This document shows, piece by piece, positions 1-11,455 of a stretch of DNA of 64,000 nt. The number at the start of each line of letters is the position of its first letter. Position 1 is the stretch's first letter. The stretch comes from Torymus aiolomorphi. Lineage: Eukaryota > Arthropoda > Insecta > Hymenoptera > Torymidae. The notes beneath the pieces were generated by a model. The model was not told the DNA's origin and made no database searches. It was given only the letters and a program-made list of their open reading frames with translations. The stretch lies in assembly GCA_036365515.1 (NCBI GenBank), contig CM070875.1:104512628-104576627 (forward strand), in the 5' to 3' direction. A program made the position numbers and the translations under genes.

Positions 1-14
1 TTAACGTTTTTATA

Positions 15-112
15 TATAAGTATCTTTTTCATGGCAAAAATTGATTTTTTTGCAATAATTTTTTGCATTTTTTTGAATTTTTAGGATTTTTGCCATGAAA
101 AAAATACTTATA
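15..112. repeat. 98-bp hairpin-forming inverted repeat
   Basis: Arms at 15-41 and 86-112 are reverse complements with one mismatch (tatctttttcatggcaaaaa against its complement), around a T-rich loop of about 44 bases. No target duplication is evident and the window edge is close, so I cannot say whether it is a complete MITE or just a palindrome. Confidence 0.8.
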
Positions 113-1740
113 CATGAAAACCTTAAAATTGCAACTCTTACACCCATAACTACATAAATTAAGAACAATTTGCACTTTGTCTCATGAAAATTTATCGACC
201 GGTCTCAGAGAAAAGTTACGACAAACTTTAAAAAATAACATTTTGAGAAATAAGCCTGCAAAGAAAAATACTATAAAACTTCAAAAATAATCAGCCATTT
301 GATCTCCATTCTTTTCCTTCTTGAAACTCACTTACCTGTATATCTGTTGTCTGTTCTTCCATGTAAAATGGTTAAAACAGAAGCTCTGGCACCTTGCATG
401 CATCCGTTCCATTAAAAGTTATTGCTAAGCTAGCAGCATTCGTTCCATTAAAAGTTACTGCTCAATCTGTCCTTCTTTTGTACTTTTGATTCATGAACTG
501 TTGAATCACTTTTTCACACATTGTACTGAGTTAGATTATTATTTATAATACTAAGATAAATATAGAATATGCGCCAGGTCTTATGAAATATGAAATCCCA
601 ACCATCCAAATCGAAACTTAAGAAGCCATCACTGTCATAGACAAAAGTACGTAAGTACATAAAAGCCGATAAGCCCATTTCGTCAATGATCACTTGATTA
701 CACATATTAAATATTAAAAATATCTTGAATTTAAGCCTATATTCCTGTGAGCAGGCTTGTCACTTTTATGTGTATAGATACATCTTGACACTTATTGCAA
801 TTCACAAATCTTCTGAATTGAATTATATATCCTATAGTGAGTTAGACTTAATATGTCACTTCATCTTTCTTAGAAAAAAGATGTATTTATTTTAATGCGA
901 TAAAAATGTTTACTGTCTCTTCTTTAACATACTTAATTCAATCTTGCCAATGCACATGTTTTTCAGTATTAAATTTCATACAGCATTCCCATCTTGAACT
1001 GAAACTACTTTCCAAATTTAAACAAAACTGTCACTGTCGCTTGTATTATAATTACACTTACACTTTTCAGACATATATCTTCACATACACAATACATTAA
1101 ATTTTTGGTCCTAAATTCACTTGTGAATACAAATAATCAAGTACTAAGAAAAAAATCTTTCTCTATCAGAAAGCAAAAACTCTGCAAAACAAACTGCTGA
1201 AATCACATTGTTATATATCTTTGCTTATATGAGCTGTCAGCTGTGCAACTGTATTTACACTGGTATTAGAAGACAAGTTATATATAGGTACAAAAGGGAG
1301 TATTCATATATAGAAAATTGCTGTCGAATTTTGGTCACGGAATGGTCACTTTAATAGAACAGAAGTGCAAAATTGTCACAAGACGATTCCACTGGATTTC
1401 GAATTACACAATATGGTTTATTTTATTTTTACAATAAATGCCGTATGTAAATTTAATTAGTTTGTTATCCTTATACTAGCATGGCTTAAATAATGTGTTT
1501 TGATATTTTGAAACACATTTAAGTAAACGTTTTCCTTTCAGAAGCGTAGAATAATAAAAAAAAGCAAAATAAAAAAAAAATAATTTTTTTGTGACTTTGA
1601 GGATAGAAAGCTCTTTTAACCATATCATTTTTAATTATTTTAATTTTTGATCCAAACTAGTTTTGTTAGGTTCAGAATAACATATATAATTAAAGAATTA
1701 AATAAAAAAAAATTGATTTTTTCAAAATTTTTAGGTGTAA
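113..1740. other. AT-rich non-coding stretch
   Basis: No gene, RNA or mobile element is recognisable. The longest open frames are about 60 codons without family resemblance. The only structure noted is a 26-bp direct duplication (401-426 and 437-462, two mismatches, containing gttccattaaaagtta) and long A runs near 1555-1585. Confidence 0.6.
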
Positions 1741-1780
1741 GACCGCCTTAAGGGGGTGTCAAACTCAATTCTGCGATTTG

Positions 1781-1883
1781 ACCGACCCATAGGTCGGTAA
1801 GGTAAGAAGTACATACTATTGATGAAATTTGACACAAGCGCCATCTCTGGAAAATCGTAATCGATTTTAACATAGATGGCGCT
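1781..1883. repeat. Two short hairpins
   Basis: The first is ACCGACC/GGTCGGT with a 4-base loop (1781-1798). The second is a 47-bp inverted repeat whose ends are AGCGCCATCT (1837-1846) and AGATGGCGCT (1874-1883), with an inner AAAATCG/CGATTTT stem. The second looks like a very short MITE or a MITE end pair, but no target duplication is clear. Confidence 0.65.
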
Positions 1884-1924
1884 ACATATTTCAAAAATAT
1901 TAAAGATACGCGTTTTTTTATTAC

Positions 1925-2410
1925 AAACAATTGTACGTATTTCGCGTATACGTATTTCTTTTTATAATTAATTATGCGTATTTTACGTATACGCATTTTT
2001 ATTGTTAATAATAGTGTGTATTTCACATATATACGCATATTTATTACAAATAATTCTGCGCATTTCGCCTATACGCATTTTATAATAAATAATTTGATGT
2101 ATTTTGCCTATACACATATTTTATTCTAAATAATTATGCGTATTTCGCTTATACGCACTTCTCAGTGTTATTAATTGTGCGCATTTCGCCTATACGCATT
2201 TTATAATAAATAATTTGGTGTATTTCGCCTATACACATGTTTTATTATAAATAATTATGCGTATTTCGCTTATACGCACTTTCCAGTGTTAGTAATCGTG
2301 TGCATTTTGCCTACACGCATTTTATAATAAATAATTTTGTGTATTTTGACTATACACATGTTCTATTATAAACAAATGTCCGCATTTCGCCTATACACAT
2401 TTCTTATAAT
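1925..2410. repeat. ~42-bp tandem repeat with a hairpin in every unit
   Basis: About eleven units. Each carries a variant of GCGTATTTCGCCTATACGC, which is a 6-bp inverted repeat around a 7-base loop, separated by AT-rich linkers such as ttttattataaataatt. Units come in three flavours (tgcgcat.., tg[gt]tgtat.., tgcgtat.. followed by cagtgtta) that recur as a higher-order unit of about 124 bp. Three units of the same family reappear at 3960-4085. Confidence 0.85.
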
Positions 2411-2499
2411 AATGAGATGCAGATTCGTTACTTTATTATATAGTCTCAGTTATTATTGACATTTCAAAATTCAGGACGTCGCCTCGCATGATTGCAACT

Positions 2500-3040
2500 G
2501 CTTTCTTAAAAATTGTAGTGCGCTTCGTAGGTTTTTGTGTCTCGATGAAGGGACAGATCGGATGCGAGGTCTAGGTGTTTAGATGGCCGATGATGGAGTT
2601 CGGGTTATGCGCTCCACAGGTTTTTGTACTCAGGTGTCGAGACAGCTCGATTAAGAGGTCTAGCTGTTCCAGGTGGCCAGTGATAGAGTGTAAGTGATGC
2701 GCTCCGAAGATTTTTGTGTCCAGATGTCGGGACAGATCGTATGCGAGGTCTGAGCGTTCCAGGTGGAGGATGATGGAGTTTACGTGATGCGCTCCGTAGG
2801 TTTTTGTGTCCAGAGGCCAAGACAAAATCGAATGCGAGGTCTAGGTGTTTCAGATGGCCGATGATGGAGTCCGGGTAGTGCGCTTCGTAGGTTTTTGAGT
2901 CCAGGTGTCGGGACAGCTCGAATGCGAGGTCCTGCTGTTCCAGGCGGCTGATGATACGCTTTGTAGACTTTTTTGTCCAGGTGTTTTGGCAGATTGGATA
3001 CGAGGTCTAGGTGTTTAGATGGCCGATGATGGAGTCCAAT
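2500..3040 (-). repeat. 90-bp tandem array, decayed coding repeat (30 codons)
   Basis: Six units start at the motif GCGCTCCGTAGGTTTTT near 2520, 2610, 2700, 2790, 2880 and ~2957; spacing is 90 bp except for the last, shortened unit. On the minus strand a repeated 30-residue peptide is visible, with the elements DTKTYGAHH, SIIGHL, LDLAF and LSRHL. Single-base indels break the frame (for example near 2582, 2815 and 3022), so it is not intact. The period of exactly 30 codons and repeat-to-repeat agreement at the peptide level point to an origin as a gene for a repeat protein. I do not recognise the protein family. An inverted, diverged set lies at 4225-4490. Confidence 0.75.
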
Positions 3041-3958
3041 TTAATATTATGATTTTCAAAATATTACCTGCATCTGAAATTTTGTGGCATGGTACTGCAC
3101 TTTTTTGTACATATTCTGGATGTAGTTTACAAAATTTCTACCAAGAGATAGTTTAGATTTGGTTTTTATTTTTTTGGTTGAGGGTTAAATTGTTTATTGA
3201 AATTTAAATAAATTTCAATGTTTTTATTTTTTTATTCAATCTAACCATAAAAAAAATATCAATATGAAATCAAGTTATCTTTTGGTAGATTTTAAGTATT
3301 TGCTGCTAAAAATATATGGGATATAATGGGACGGCAGCTCAAAATTTTAAAATCGCTCAAAACTCGTTTTCTTTTAGTTTTTTATGAACAAAAAATGTTC
3401 CCCAAATTTTAGATCGATATTTGCAAAAATGGAAAAGCTATGCAACATTGAAAAATCAATTTTTTTGCAATTTTTGGTTAAAATCCAAGTTTATTCATTT
3501 TTTAACTCAAAATCTTGAAACTTTTTGTATAGTACATTGGTTGGCAAAAGGTTTGCATTTTTTCTGTAGAATGTGCCAGTATTTATTTTATGACCCTTTT
3601 TGAAAGTCTCTGATTGGCTGCTTTTTAGTATACCTTCATCAAAGGATATTGAGGATGCGGCCAAATATTCTTTATTCGACAAATATTTTTTGTATTCTTC
3701 TTCGAAAACCCTTCAAAATGCTTTTTTTGATCAATACTGGCCGAGCAAAGGGAAAAAAATGACAATTTTTTGAAATATCAAGAAAAATCCATAATTTCAA
3801 TTTTTGATAACATGATTAATGAAACTGAACATTATTCATACATCTTATGGCATGGACCGTACCACTGAATTTTGTTAGAGCATCAAATAGAACATTATAA
3901 ATATCTATTTTCAATAATATTAAGCTTACACAATAAGTGTACAAGAGTACACAATATA
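3041..3958. other. AT-rich spacer between the two 90-bp arrays
   Basis: T/A-run-rich sequence with no recognisable gene or element. Short open frames on both strands here have no family resemblance. A weakly similar motif around tggcatgg occurs near 3090 and 3848. Confidence 0.5.
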
Positions 3959-3959
3959 A

Positions 3960-4085
3960 TTATTATAAATAATTGTGCGTATTTCGCCTATACGCATTTT
4001 TGTATGATAAATAATTGTGCGCATTTCGCATATACGCATTATTTATTATGAATAATTGTGCGTATTTCGCCTATACGCATTTTTT
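3960..4085. repeat. Three more units of the ~42-bp hairpin repeat
   Basis: Three copies of the GCGTATTTCGCCTATACGC-type hairpin with ataaataattgtg linkers, the same family as 1925-2410. They lie on the near side of the second 90-bp array. Confidence 0.85.
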
Positions 4086-4125
4086 TATTTACTATTTTTT
4101 TTTTATTACTAACACATATCAATTT

Positions 4126-4201
4126 GAACGTAATTACGTTCGAGTATTTATTTATAATCACGATTTTTACTTATAATATAAAAATACGTGATTAGTAATA
4201 C
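4126..4201. repeat. Perfect 16-bp palindrome plus adjacent hairpin
   Basis: GAACGTAATTACGTTC (4126-4141) is a perfect palindrome. It is followed by an inverted repeat with arms around aatcacg and cgtgatt (4156-4193) that extends weakly outwards to about 4144-4201. Function is unknown. Confidence 0.7.
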
Positions 4202-4224
4202 TTTAAGTTTTGACATGTCCAACA

Positions 4225-4490
4225 CCTATTAACCAAAAACTACGGAGCGCACCACCTAAATATCGTCATCGGCTTCCCCGAAGACCTGGACCACGTATTA
4301 GATGCGCCCTGATATCCAAACGCAAAAGACTACGAAGCGCACCACCTAGACCTCGTCATCGGCTACCCTAAACACCTGCACTGCGTATTAGATGCGCCCT
4401 GATATTTTAATGCAAAAAACTACGGAGCGAACCACCTAGAATCCATCATTGACCACCCCAAAGACCTAGACGACGCATTCGATGCTTTCA
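4225..4490 (+). repeat. Inverted, diverged 90-bp coding-like array
   Basis: Three units spaced exactly 90 bp (tacggagcgc at 4241, tacgaagcgc at 4331, tacggagcga at 4421). In the plus-strand frame they read a 30-residue repeat with the elements K-x-Y-x-AHHL, VIGYP or IIDHP, and LD-x-x-x-LDAP. This is clearly the same repeat as the minus-strand array at 2500-3040. In-frame TGA codons close the first two units at the same position, so it is a pseudogene-like relic. Confidence 0.7.
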
Positions 4491-4901
4491 ATTATCGATA
4501 AGTAACACTTCCTTATAATAGTTGTGATTTCCGTATTAGCAGGTACCAACCGTTACCGCTATAGTATTTCTCCCTTACAATTGAAGGTGGAAGCAATGTA
4601 TACTAAAATCGTGTGACGCTGTTACGTCGGTATGCTGCTGATCCAACGATCGTATAATTGTGTAACTGTTGTAGTATGAAAAGCAACATACTTAGTAAGC
4701 GACCCATACCATAAAAGTATGGGTACCAAGATTGCTAAAACCACCGTACTTATATAGTAAAGGAACTCCTATACTCCACGAGTAAGTCGTTTTAACTGTA
4801 GCAGTAGGAGTTTTCTTCCCGTCTGCACCCGCAGAAAACTGTTATTTTTTGGGGAGGTATAATTCGTACCTAAAAATCAGGTGTGCCCTAAATACTAACA
4901 T
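4491..4901. other. Low-copy spacer with two hairpins
   Basis: No gene recognised. Two small stem-loops are present: ACCCATAC/GTATGGGT at 4702-4724, and AACTCCTA (4764-4771) paired with TAGGAGTT (4805-4812). Confidence 0.5.
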
Positions 4902-5450
4902 TAGTCTAGGTGCCAGGAGGGTTTCCGTGGCCGATGGATGTCAACGCCTCCACCAAAGCTTTTCTTACGTATTTTTGTCTGCTCATTCTGAATTTCGAAG
5001 GTGGACAATCGCCAGACTGTTAGTTTTTTTGTTATTAACAATTTAATTGTTTAAATTGCTGCCAAATCAATATGATTAATTATAAATGAACGCTAACTGT
5101 CTAAAACTGTAGTAAATTGATTTAGAATTATGCACGATTGCGCTCGAATTCGCGAGTTATTGCACTAAATTTGCAATAATTCGGGTTCTAATAAAAATTT
5201 TTCAATTCTGAAAAAATGAGCATATTTCTAGATCAATTTACTACAGTTTTAGGCAGTTAGGATTCAGTTATAATTAATCATATTGATTTGGCAGCAATTT
5301 AAACAATTAAATTGTTAATAACAAAAAACTAACAGACTGACGACTGTCCACCTTCGAAATTCAGAATCAGCAGACAAAAATACGTAAGAAAAGCTTTGGT
5401 GGAAGTGTGGACATCCATCGGCAACGGAAACCCCCCTGGCGCCTAGACTA
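4902..5450. mobile_element. 549-bp foldback element
   Basis: Two arms of about 265 bp are near-perfect reverse complements: tagtctaggtgccaggaggg at the left end against its complement at the right end. The shared interior includes ttcgaaggtggaca and gctgccaaatcaatatgatt. The centre is near 5170. There is no coding capacity. No clear target duplication was found. The right end directly abuts the ~320-bp tandem array. Confidence 0.85.
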
Positions 5451-6990
5451 CATCTCGAGTCTGTCGCGGGAGCACAGACATTCAAGTATACCTTCGCCGT
5501 CCCTTCTCCGTCGTGTCTGCCTAGGTTATGTCCTCGGGAAGTGATAGTTGCGTTGGCTGCCGTCGAGGAGAGTACAATTATATGAAGACGTGTTATCTTC
5601 TGCAGGAACTCTTTGCCTAGAGCAAAACAAAATAAATTAATAATGTGTTAAGCAGTGGGGATGAGGAGAGCAGTATCGAACTGCCAGCAACAGAGGAGTA
5701 GACCGATGGAAAGTTGGAGACTAGGTTCGGCTGTACTACAAGATAAAGTCCAAATCCGAAGTGAAGTACTTACTCGAGTCTGGCACAGGAGATCAAACTA
5801 TATGTATATACACCTTCGCTCTCACTTCTACGATATGTTTGTCTAGCTGATGTCTTCAGGTCGTGGTAGTTGCGTTGGCTGCCCTGGACAAGAGTAGAAA
5901 TATATGAAGACGTGTTGTCTTCTGCAGGAGCTCTTCGCCTAGGGCAAAACAAAATATATTAATAAAGTGTTAAGCAGTATAGGAATGAGGATTGCAGTAT
6001 CGACCTGCGAGGAACAGAGGAATAGACAGATGGGAAGTTGGAGGCTAGATTCGGCTAGACTACAGGATAAAGTCCAAATCCGAACTGAAGTACTTATTCG
6101 AGTTTGTCGTGGGAGCGCAAACTACATTCAACTATACACCTCCGCCCTTACTTCTCTCTTGTGTTCTCCTATGTGATGTCCTCGTGAAGTGGTAGTTGCG
6201 TTGGCTGCCCTCGAGGAGAGTAGAATGATATGAAGACGTGTTGTCTTCTGCAGGAGTTCTTCGCCTAGAGCAAAACAAAATATATTAATAATGTTTTAGG
6301 CAGTGGGGATGAGGAGAGCAGTATCAAACTGCCAGGAACAGAGGAGTAGACAGATGGAACGTTGGAGGCTAGGTTCGGCTATACTACAGGATACAGTCCA
6401 AATCTGAAGTGAAGTACTTACTCGAGTCTGTCACGGGCGCGCAAACTACATTCAATTACACCTTCGCCCTCCCTTCTCCGTTGTGTTCGCCTAGGTGATG
6501 TCCTCGGGAAGTGGTAGTTGCGTTGGCTGCCCTCGAGAAGAGTAGAATTATATGAAGACGTGTTGTCTTCTACAGGAGCTCTTCACCTAGGGCAATACAA
6601 AATATATTAATAATGTGTTAAGCAGTAGGGATGAGGATAGCAGTATCGACTGCCAGGAACGGAGGAGTAGACCGATGGAATGTTGGAGACTAAGTTCGGC
6701 TGTACTACAAGATAAAGTCCAAATCCGAAGTGAAGTACTTAATCGAGTCTGGCACAGATCAAACTATATATACACCTTCGCTCTCACTTCTACGATATGT
6801 TTGTCTAGCTGATGTCTTCAGGACTTGGTAGTTGCGTTGGCTGCCCTAGAGGAGAGTAGAATTATATGAAGACGTGTTGTCTTCTGCAGGAGCTCTTCGC
6901 CTAGGGCAAAACAAAATATATTAATAAAGTGTTAAGCAGTATAGGAATGAATATAGCAGTATCGACCTGCCAGGAACAGAGGGAGTAGAT
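5451..6990 (+). repeat. ~320-bp tandem repeat array
   Basis: One partial and four full units; the landmark ttaagcag/taggcagt recurs near 5650, 5968, 6297, 6617 and 6937. Each unit contains ccgaagtgaagtacttactc and gaagacgtgttgtcttctgc, the latter a hairpin-like gaagac/gtcttc pair. Short open frames in the units are unlike any known protein and drift in frame between units. A partial unit recurs after the assembly gap at 42567. Confidence 0.9.
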
Positions 6991-7391
6991 AGATGTAAAG
7001 TTAAGATATTTGTAGAGAATGGAAAGGGATCTTATGAATGAATAGTCGAAAAGTCGCATGTGCATTTCCAACTAAGACCTCCCGACCCTCGCATAAAGTT
7101 TACCAGAATGTCCACACACAACGCTGTACATACAGAGGGATTGTATATCCAATATCAGATATATTCAATTAGCCAGTATGGAGAAAATAACTTTTTTTCT
7201 TGAAAACTCCTTGAAAAACACACAAAAATGCAGTATTATTTAGAACTAAAACCTGGTATATAATCCCTCAGTATGTACAACATAGTGTGTGTAAAGTTTA
7301 AGATATTTGTAGAGAATGGAAAGGGATCTTTGGAATGACAAGTCGAAAAAGCGCATATGCATTTCCAACTAACACCTCCTCCTATGAGTTG
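6991..7391 (+). repeat. Diverged units of the ~315-bp tandem repeat
   Basis: Two units recognised by gcat[ga]tgcatttccaact at about 7055 and 7353, and by ccctca followed by gtatgtacaacat. They are the left part of the array that continues at 9470, separated from it by the foldback element at 7392-9389. Confidence 0.85.
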
Positions 7392-7585
7392 GAAGTTCTG
7401 AACGTTCACCGTGAACGAAATAGAAAATCTCCAAATTCGGTTTTTTTGCTATTATCTCTTAAAGATATGCATAAAATATGTACAAATTGCAAAATAAGTT
7501 ATTTCCAAAGTGATTACCCCCTCCCAAATCATCCCTAAAACTACCGCGACTAGACAATAAATGACAAAAAAAATTGGTACCATGA

Positions 7586-8460
7586 GAGTTTATTAATTTA
7601 AGACAAATTTTATGGCTGATATTTCCTCCAGATACCGCCCAAGTATTGAAAAAAAATTGTCGCTATGAAATCCGAACAGGATCCTTTAGCTTGGGGGGAT
7701 GCAAAGGGGCTAAAGTAGTGTAAAATACACGAAAAATACCGAGAAAAAAATCATGTCTCGTGAGTTTATTAATTTAAGACAAATTTTATGGCTGATATTT
7801 CCTCGAGATGCTGCCCTAGCATTGAAAAAAATTGGCGATATGAAATTCTAACCGGATCCTTTCGCTTAGGTGGTGCAAATGGGCTAAAATAGCGGAAAAT
7901 ACACGTAAAATACCGAGGAAAAATCATGTCTCGTGAGTTTATTAATTTAAGACAAATATTATCGCTGATATTTCTTCCAGATACTGCCCTAGCATTCTAA
8001 AAAAATTGGCGATATGAAATTCGAACCGGATCCTTTCGCTTAGGGGGTGCAAAGGGGCTAAAATAGCGGAAAATCTACGAAAAATAGCGAGAAAAAATCA
8101 TGTCTCGTGAGTTTATTAATTTAAGACAAATTTAATGGCTGATATTTCTTCGAGATACTGCCCTAGCATTGTAAAAAAATTGGCGATATGAAATTCGAAC
8201 CGGATCCTTTCGCTTAGGGGGTGCAAATGGGCTAAAATAGCGGAAAATACACGTAAAATACCGAGAAAAAATCATGTCTCGTGAGTTTATTAATTTAAGA
8301 CAAATTTTTTGGCTGATATTTCTTCGAGATACTGCTCTAGCATGGTAAAAAATTGGCGATATGAAATTGGATCCGGAACCTTTCGCTTGGGGGGTGCAAA
8401 TGGGCTAAAATAGAGAAAAATACACAAAAAATACGGAAAAAAATCAGTTCTAGAGAGTTT
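7586..8460 (+). repeat. 173-bp tandem subrepeats
   Basis: The landmark gagtttattaa recurs at 7586, 7763, 7936, 8109, 8281 and 8454 (spacing 172-177). Each unit contains cgaaccggatcctttcgctt and aaatcatgtctcgtgagttt. Part of the left arm of the surrounding foldback element. Confidence 0.9.
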
Positions 8461-8990
8461 ATTAACTCAACACAAATTTTTTGGATGAAAATAATTCATT
8501 ATGTTGCTATAAAAATTGTACTATTACAAAGCTTGCTCTAGGAGGAAGCAATTGGTTTGTTAGAAATTTAACTGGAATCAGAACAGTATTCATAGTCCTT
8601 CATTGTTAACTACAGATAACTTTTAATATTTTGTCATACAAAACCACATTTCAAATGATTAATACTATTTATACTTATATCTTTTATTTAAATATTTCAT
8701 TATTCCAAACTTTGCGGGTTTTATTCGGCCCAATCAGTCAAGACCGTAAGCGAAAAACTGAAGTCACCGTCGACCAATCGGGCGCTCCTTTTAAACTGAC
8801 TTGGCCAATCGGAATGGTTTTATTTCGGCTTCACATTTCCTTCATCATTCTTTTAAGAGAGGAATATATTCGTAATAATAGACTAATGTAAAATGTATGT
8901 GAGAAAAACGATTTTTTCTGTAGTATGCCAAAACTTATTCCATCGCCATAATACTTTATTTGTAAGAAATTAATTGAAAAACAAAAATAT
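8461..8990. other. Loop of the 2-kb foldback element
   Basis: Single-copy between the arms. It contains a slightly GC-richer stretch (about 8725-8825) with three ccaatc motifs. No coding function is recognisable; the longest frame (86 codons from 8631, non-ATG start) has no family resemblance and is disrupted in the second copy at 44600-44800. Confidence 0.5.
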
Positions 8991-9469
8991 CAGCCATAAA
9001 ATTTGTCTCAAATGAATAAACTCACGAGACATGATTTTTTTATCCGTATTTTTCGTGTGTTTTCCGATATTTTAGCCCCATTGCACCCCCAAGCGAAAGG
9101 ATCCGGTTCGAATTTCATATCGCCAATTTTTTGACAATGCTAGGGAAGCATCTCGAAGAAATATCAGTCATAAATTTGTCTTAAATTAATAAACTCTCAT
9201 GGTACCAATTTTTTTTGTCATTTATTGTCTAGTCGGGGTGGTTTTAGGGATGATTTGGGGGATAATCACTTTCGAAATAACTTATTTTGCAGTTTGTAGA
9301 TGTTTTATGCATATCTCTAAGAGATAATAACAAAAAAACCGAATTTGGAAATTTTCGATATTTCGTTCACCGTGAACGTTCAGAACTTCAAACACATTTA
9401 TTTGTACAGTCATGAAAAAAGTTATTAACATTTTTAAAGAGGGCTTATTGAATAGACGATTATCTACTC

Positions 9470-11455
9470 AATCTCCCAGTATGGAGGAAATAACTATTGT
9501 CTTGAAAATTTCTTGAAAAACACACAGAAAATGCAGTATCTCTACACTTACTGATTAATTAGATCTGAAATCTGATATATAATCCCTCAGCATGTATAAC
9601 ATAGTATGTGTGAAGTTTAAGATATTTGTAGAAAATGGTAAGGGATTTTGAGACTCAATAGTCGAAAAGGCGCATGTGCATTTCCAACTGAGACCACCTG
9701 ACCCTCGCTTAAAGTTCACCAGAATGTTCACACACAAAACAATGCATGCTTAGGAATTGTATATATAATTTCAAATCTTTTCAATCAGCCAGTGTAGGAT
9801 AAATTTTTTTCTTGAAAATTTCTTGACAAGACCACAAAAATTGCAATATCTCCACACTTGCTGATTATTTAGATCTAAAACTTGATAAACAGTCCCTCAG
9901 CATGTATTGCATGGTGTGTGTAAAGTTTGAAATATGTTTAGAGAATGATGGATTCCAAAAGATGGAAACGCATCTTTTGGATACAAAAGTCGAAAAGGCG
10001 CATGTGCATTTCCAACTAAAACCACCAGACCCTTGCTCAAAGTTTACCAAAATTTCCTCACACAATGCAATACATGCTGAGGGATTGTATATCCAATTTC
10101 AAACCTTTTCGATCAGCCAGTTTTGGGAAACAACTTTTTTTCTTCAAAATTTCCTAAAAAATACACAAAAAAGGCAATAACACAACACTTGCTGAATATT
10201 TAGATCTCAAATTCGATATACAATCCCTTAGCATGTATTGCATGGTGTATGTAATGTTAGAAATATGTTGAGAGAATGGCAATGTATCTTTTGGAGTCAA
10301 AAGTCGAAAAGGCGCATGTGCATTTCCAACTAAAACCACCAGACCCTTGCTCAAAGTTTACCAAAATTTCCTCACACAATGCAATATATGCTGAGGGATT
10401 GTATATCCAATTTTAGACCTTTTTGATCAGCCAGTTTTGGGAAATAACCTTTTATCTTGAAAATTTCCTAAAAAAACACACAAAAAAGGCAATAACTCAA
10501 TACTTGATGATCATTTCGATCTCAAATTCGATATACAATCCCTTAGCATGTATTGCATGGTGTGTTTTGAAGTTAGAAATACGTTTTAAAGAATGGCAAT
10601 GTATCTTTTTGACTCAAAAGTCGAAAACGCGCATGTGCATTTCCAACTAAAACCACCAGACCCTTGCTCAAAGTTTACCAAAATGTCCTCACACAATGCA
10701 ATACATGCTGAGGGATTGTATATCCAATTTCAAACCTTTTCGATCAGCCAGTTTTGGGAAACAACTTTTTTTCTTCAAAATTTCCTAAAAAACACACAAA
10801 AAAGGCAATAACACAATACTTGCAGAAAATTTAGATCTCAATTTCGATATACAATCCCTTAGCATGTATTGCATGGTGTATGTAATGTTAGAAATATGTT
10901 GAGAGAATGGCAATGTATCTTTTGGAGTCAAAAGTCGAAAAGGCGCTTGTGCATTTCCAACTAAAACCACCAGACCCTTGCTCAAAGTTTACCAAAATGT
11001 CCTCACACAATGCAATACATGCTGAGAGATTATATATCCAATTTCAGACCTTTTCAATCAGCCAGTTTTGGGTAATAACTTTTTTTCTTGAAAATTTCTT
11101 AAAAAACACACAAAAAAGGCATTAACTCAACACTTGCTGAATATTTAGATCTCAAATTCGATATACAATCCCTCAGTATGTATTGCATGGTGTGTGTAAA
11201 GTTAGAAATATGTTGAGAGAATGGCAATGTATCTTTTGAACTCAAAAGTCGAAAAGACGCATGTGCATTTCCAACTAAAACCACCAGACCCTTGCTCAAA
11301 GTTTACCAAAATGTCCTCACACAATGCAATACATGCTGAGGGATTGTATATCCAATTTAAGACCTTTTCAATCAGCCAGTGTAGGGGAAATAACTTTTTT
11401 TCTTGAAAATTTTCTGAAAAACACACAAAAAAGGCAATAACTCAACACTTGCTGA
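9470..11455 (+). repeat. ~315-bp tandem repeat array
   Basis: Six units; cgcatgtgcatttccaac-type landmarks occur at 9671, 9999, 10313, 10630, 10944 and 11259 (spacing 314-328). Units carry cacacaatgcaatacatgct and ttgcatggtgt. Inner units (10313-11259) are much more alike than the outer ones. The open frames of 60-75 codons on both strands are periodic by-products. Confidence 0.92.

Larger units (their letters stand above)
7392..9389. mobile_element. 2-kb foldback element with 173-bp subrepeats
   Basis: The ends are reverse complements over about 390 bp (gaagttctgaacgttcaccg at 7392; its complement ends at 9389). The terminal region itself holds a palindrome, CGTTCAC-C-GTGAACG. The left arm runs into five tandem 173-bp subrepeats, whereas the right arm has about 1.2 of them in inverted orientation. 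This matches the organisation of Drosophila FB-type foldback elements (long inverted repeats containing tandem subrepeats), though no sequence relationship is claimed. It sits inside the ~315-bp array. No transposase frame is present. Confidence 0.8.

Noticed and set aside
7840..8250. tRNA-derived SINE in the 173-bp repeats
   Set aside because: The complement contains GGTTCGAATTTC, resembling a B box, but there is no matching A box at the right distance and no cloverleaf can be drawn.
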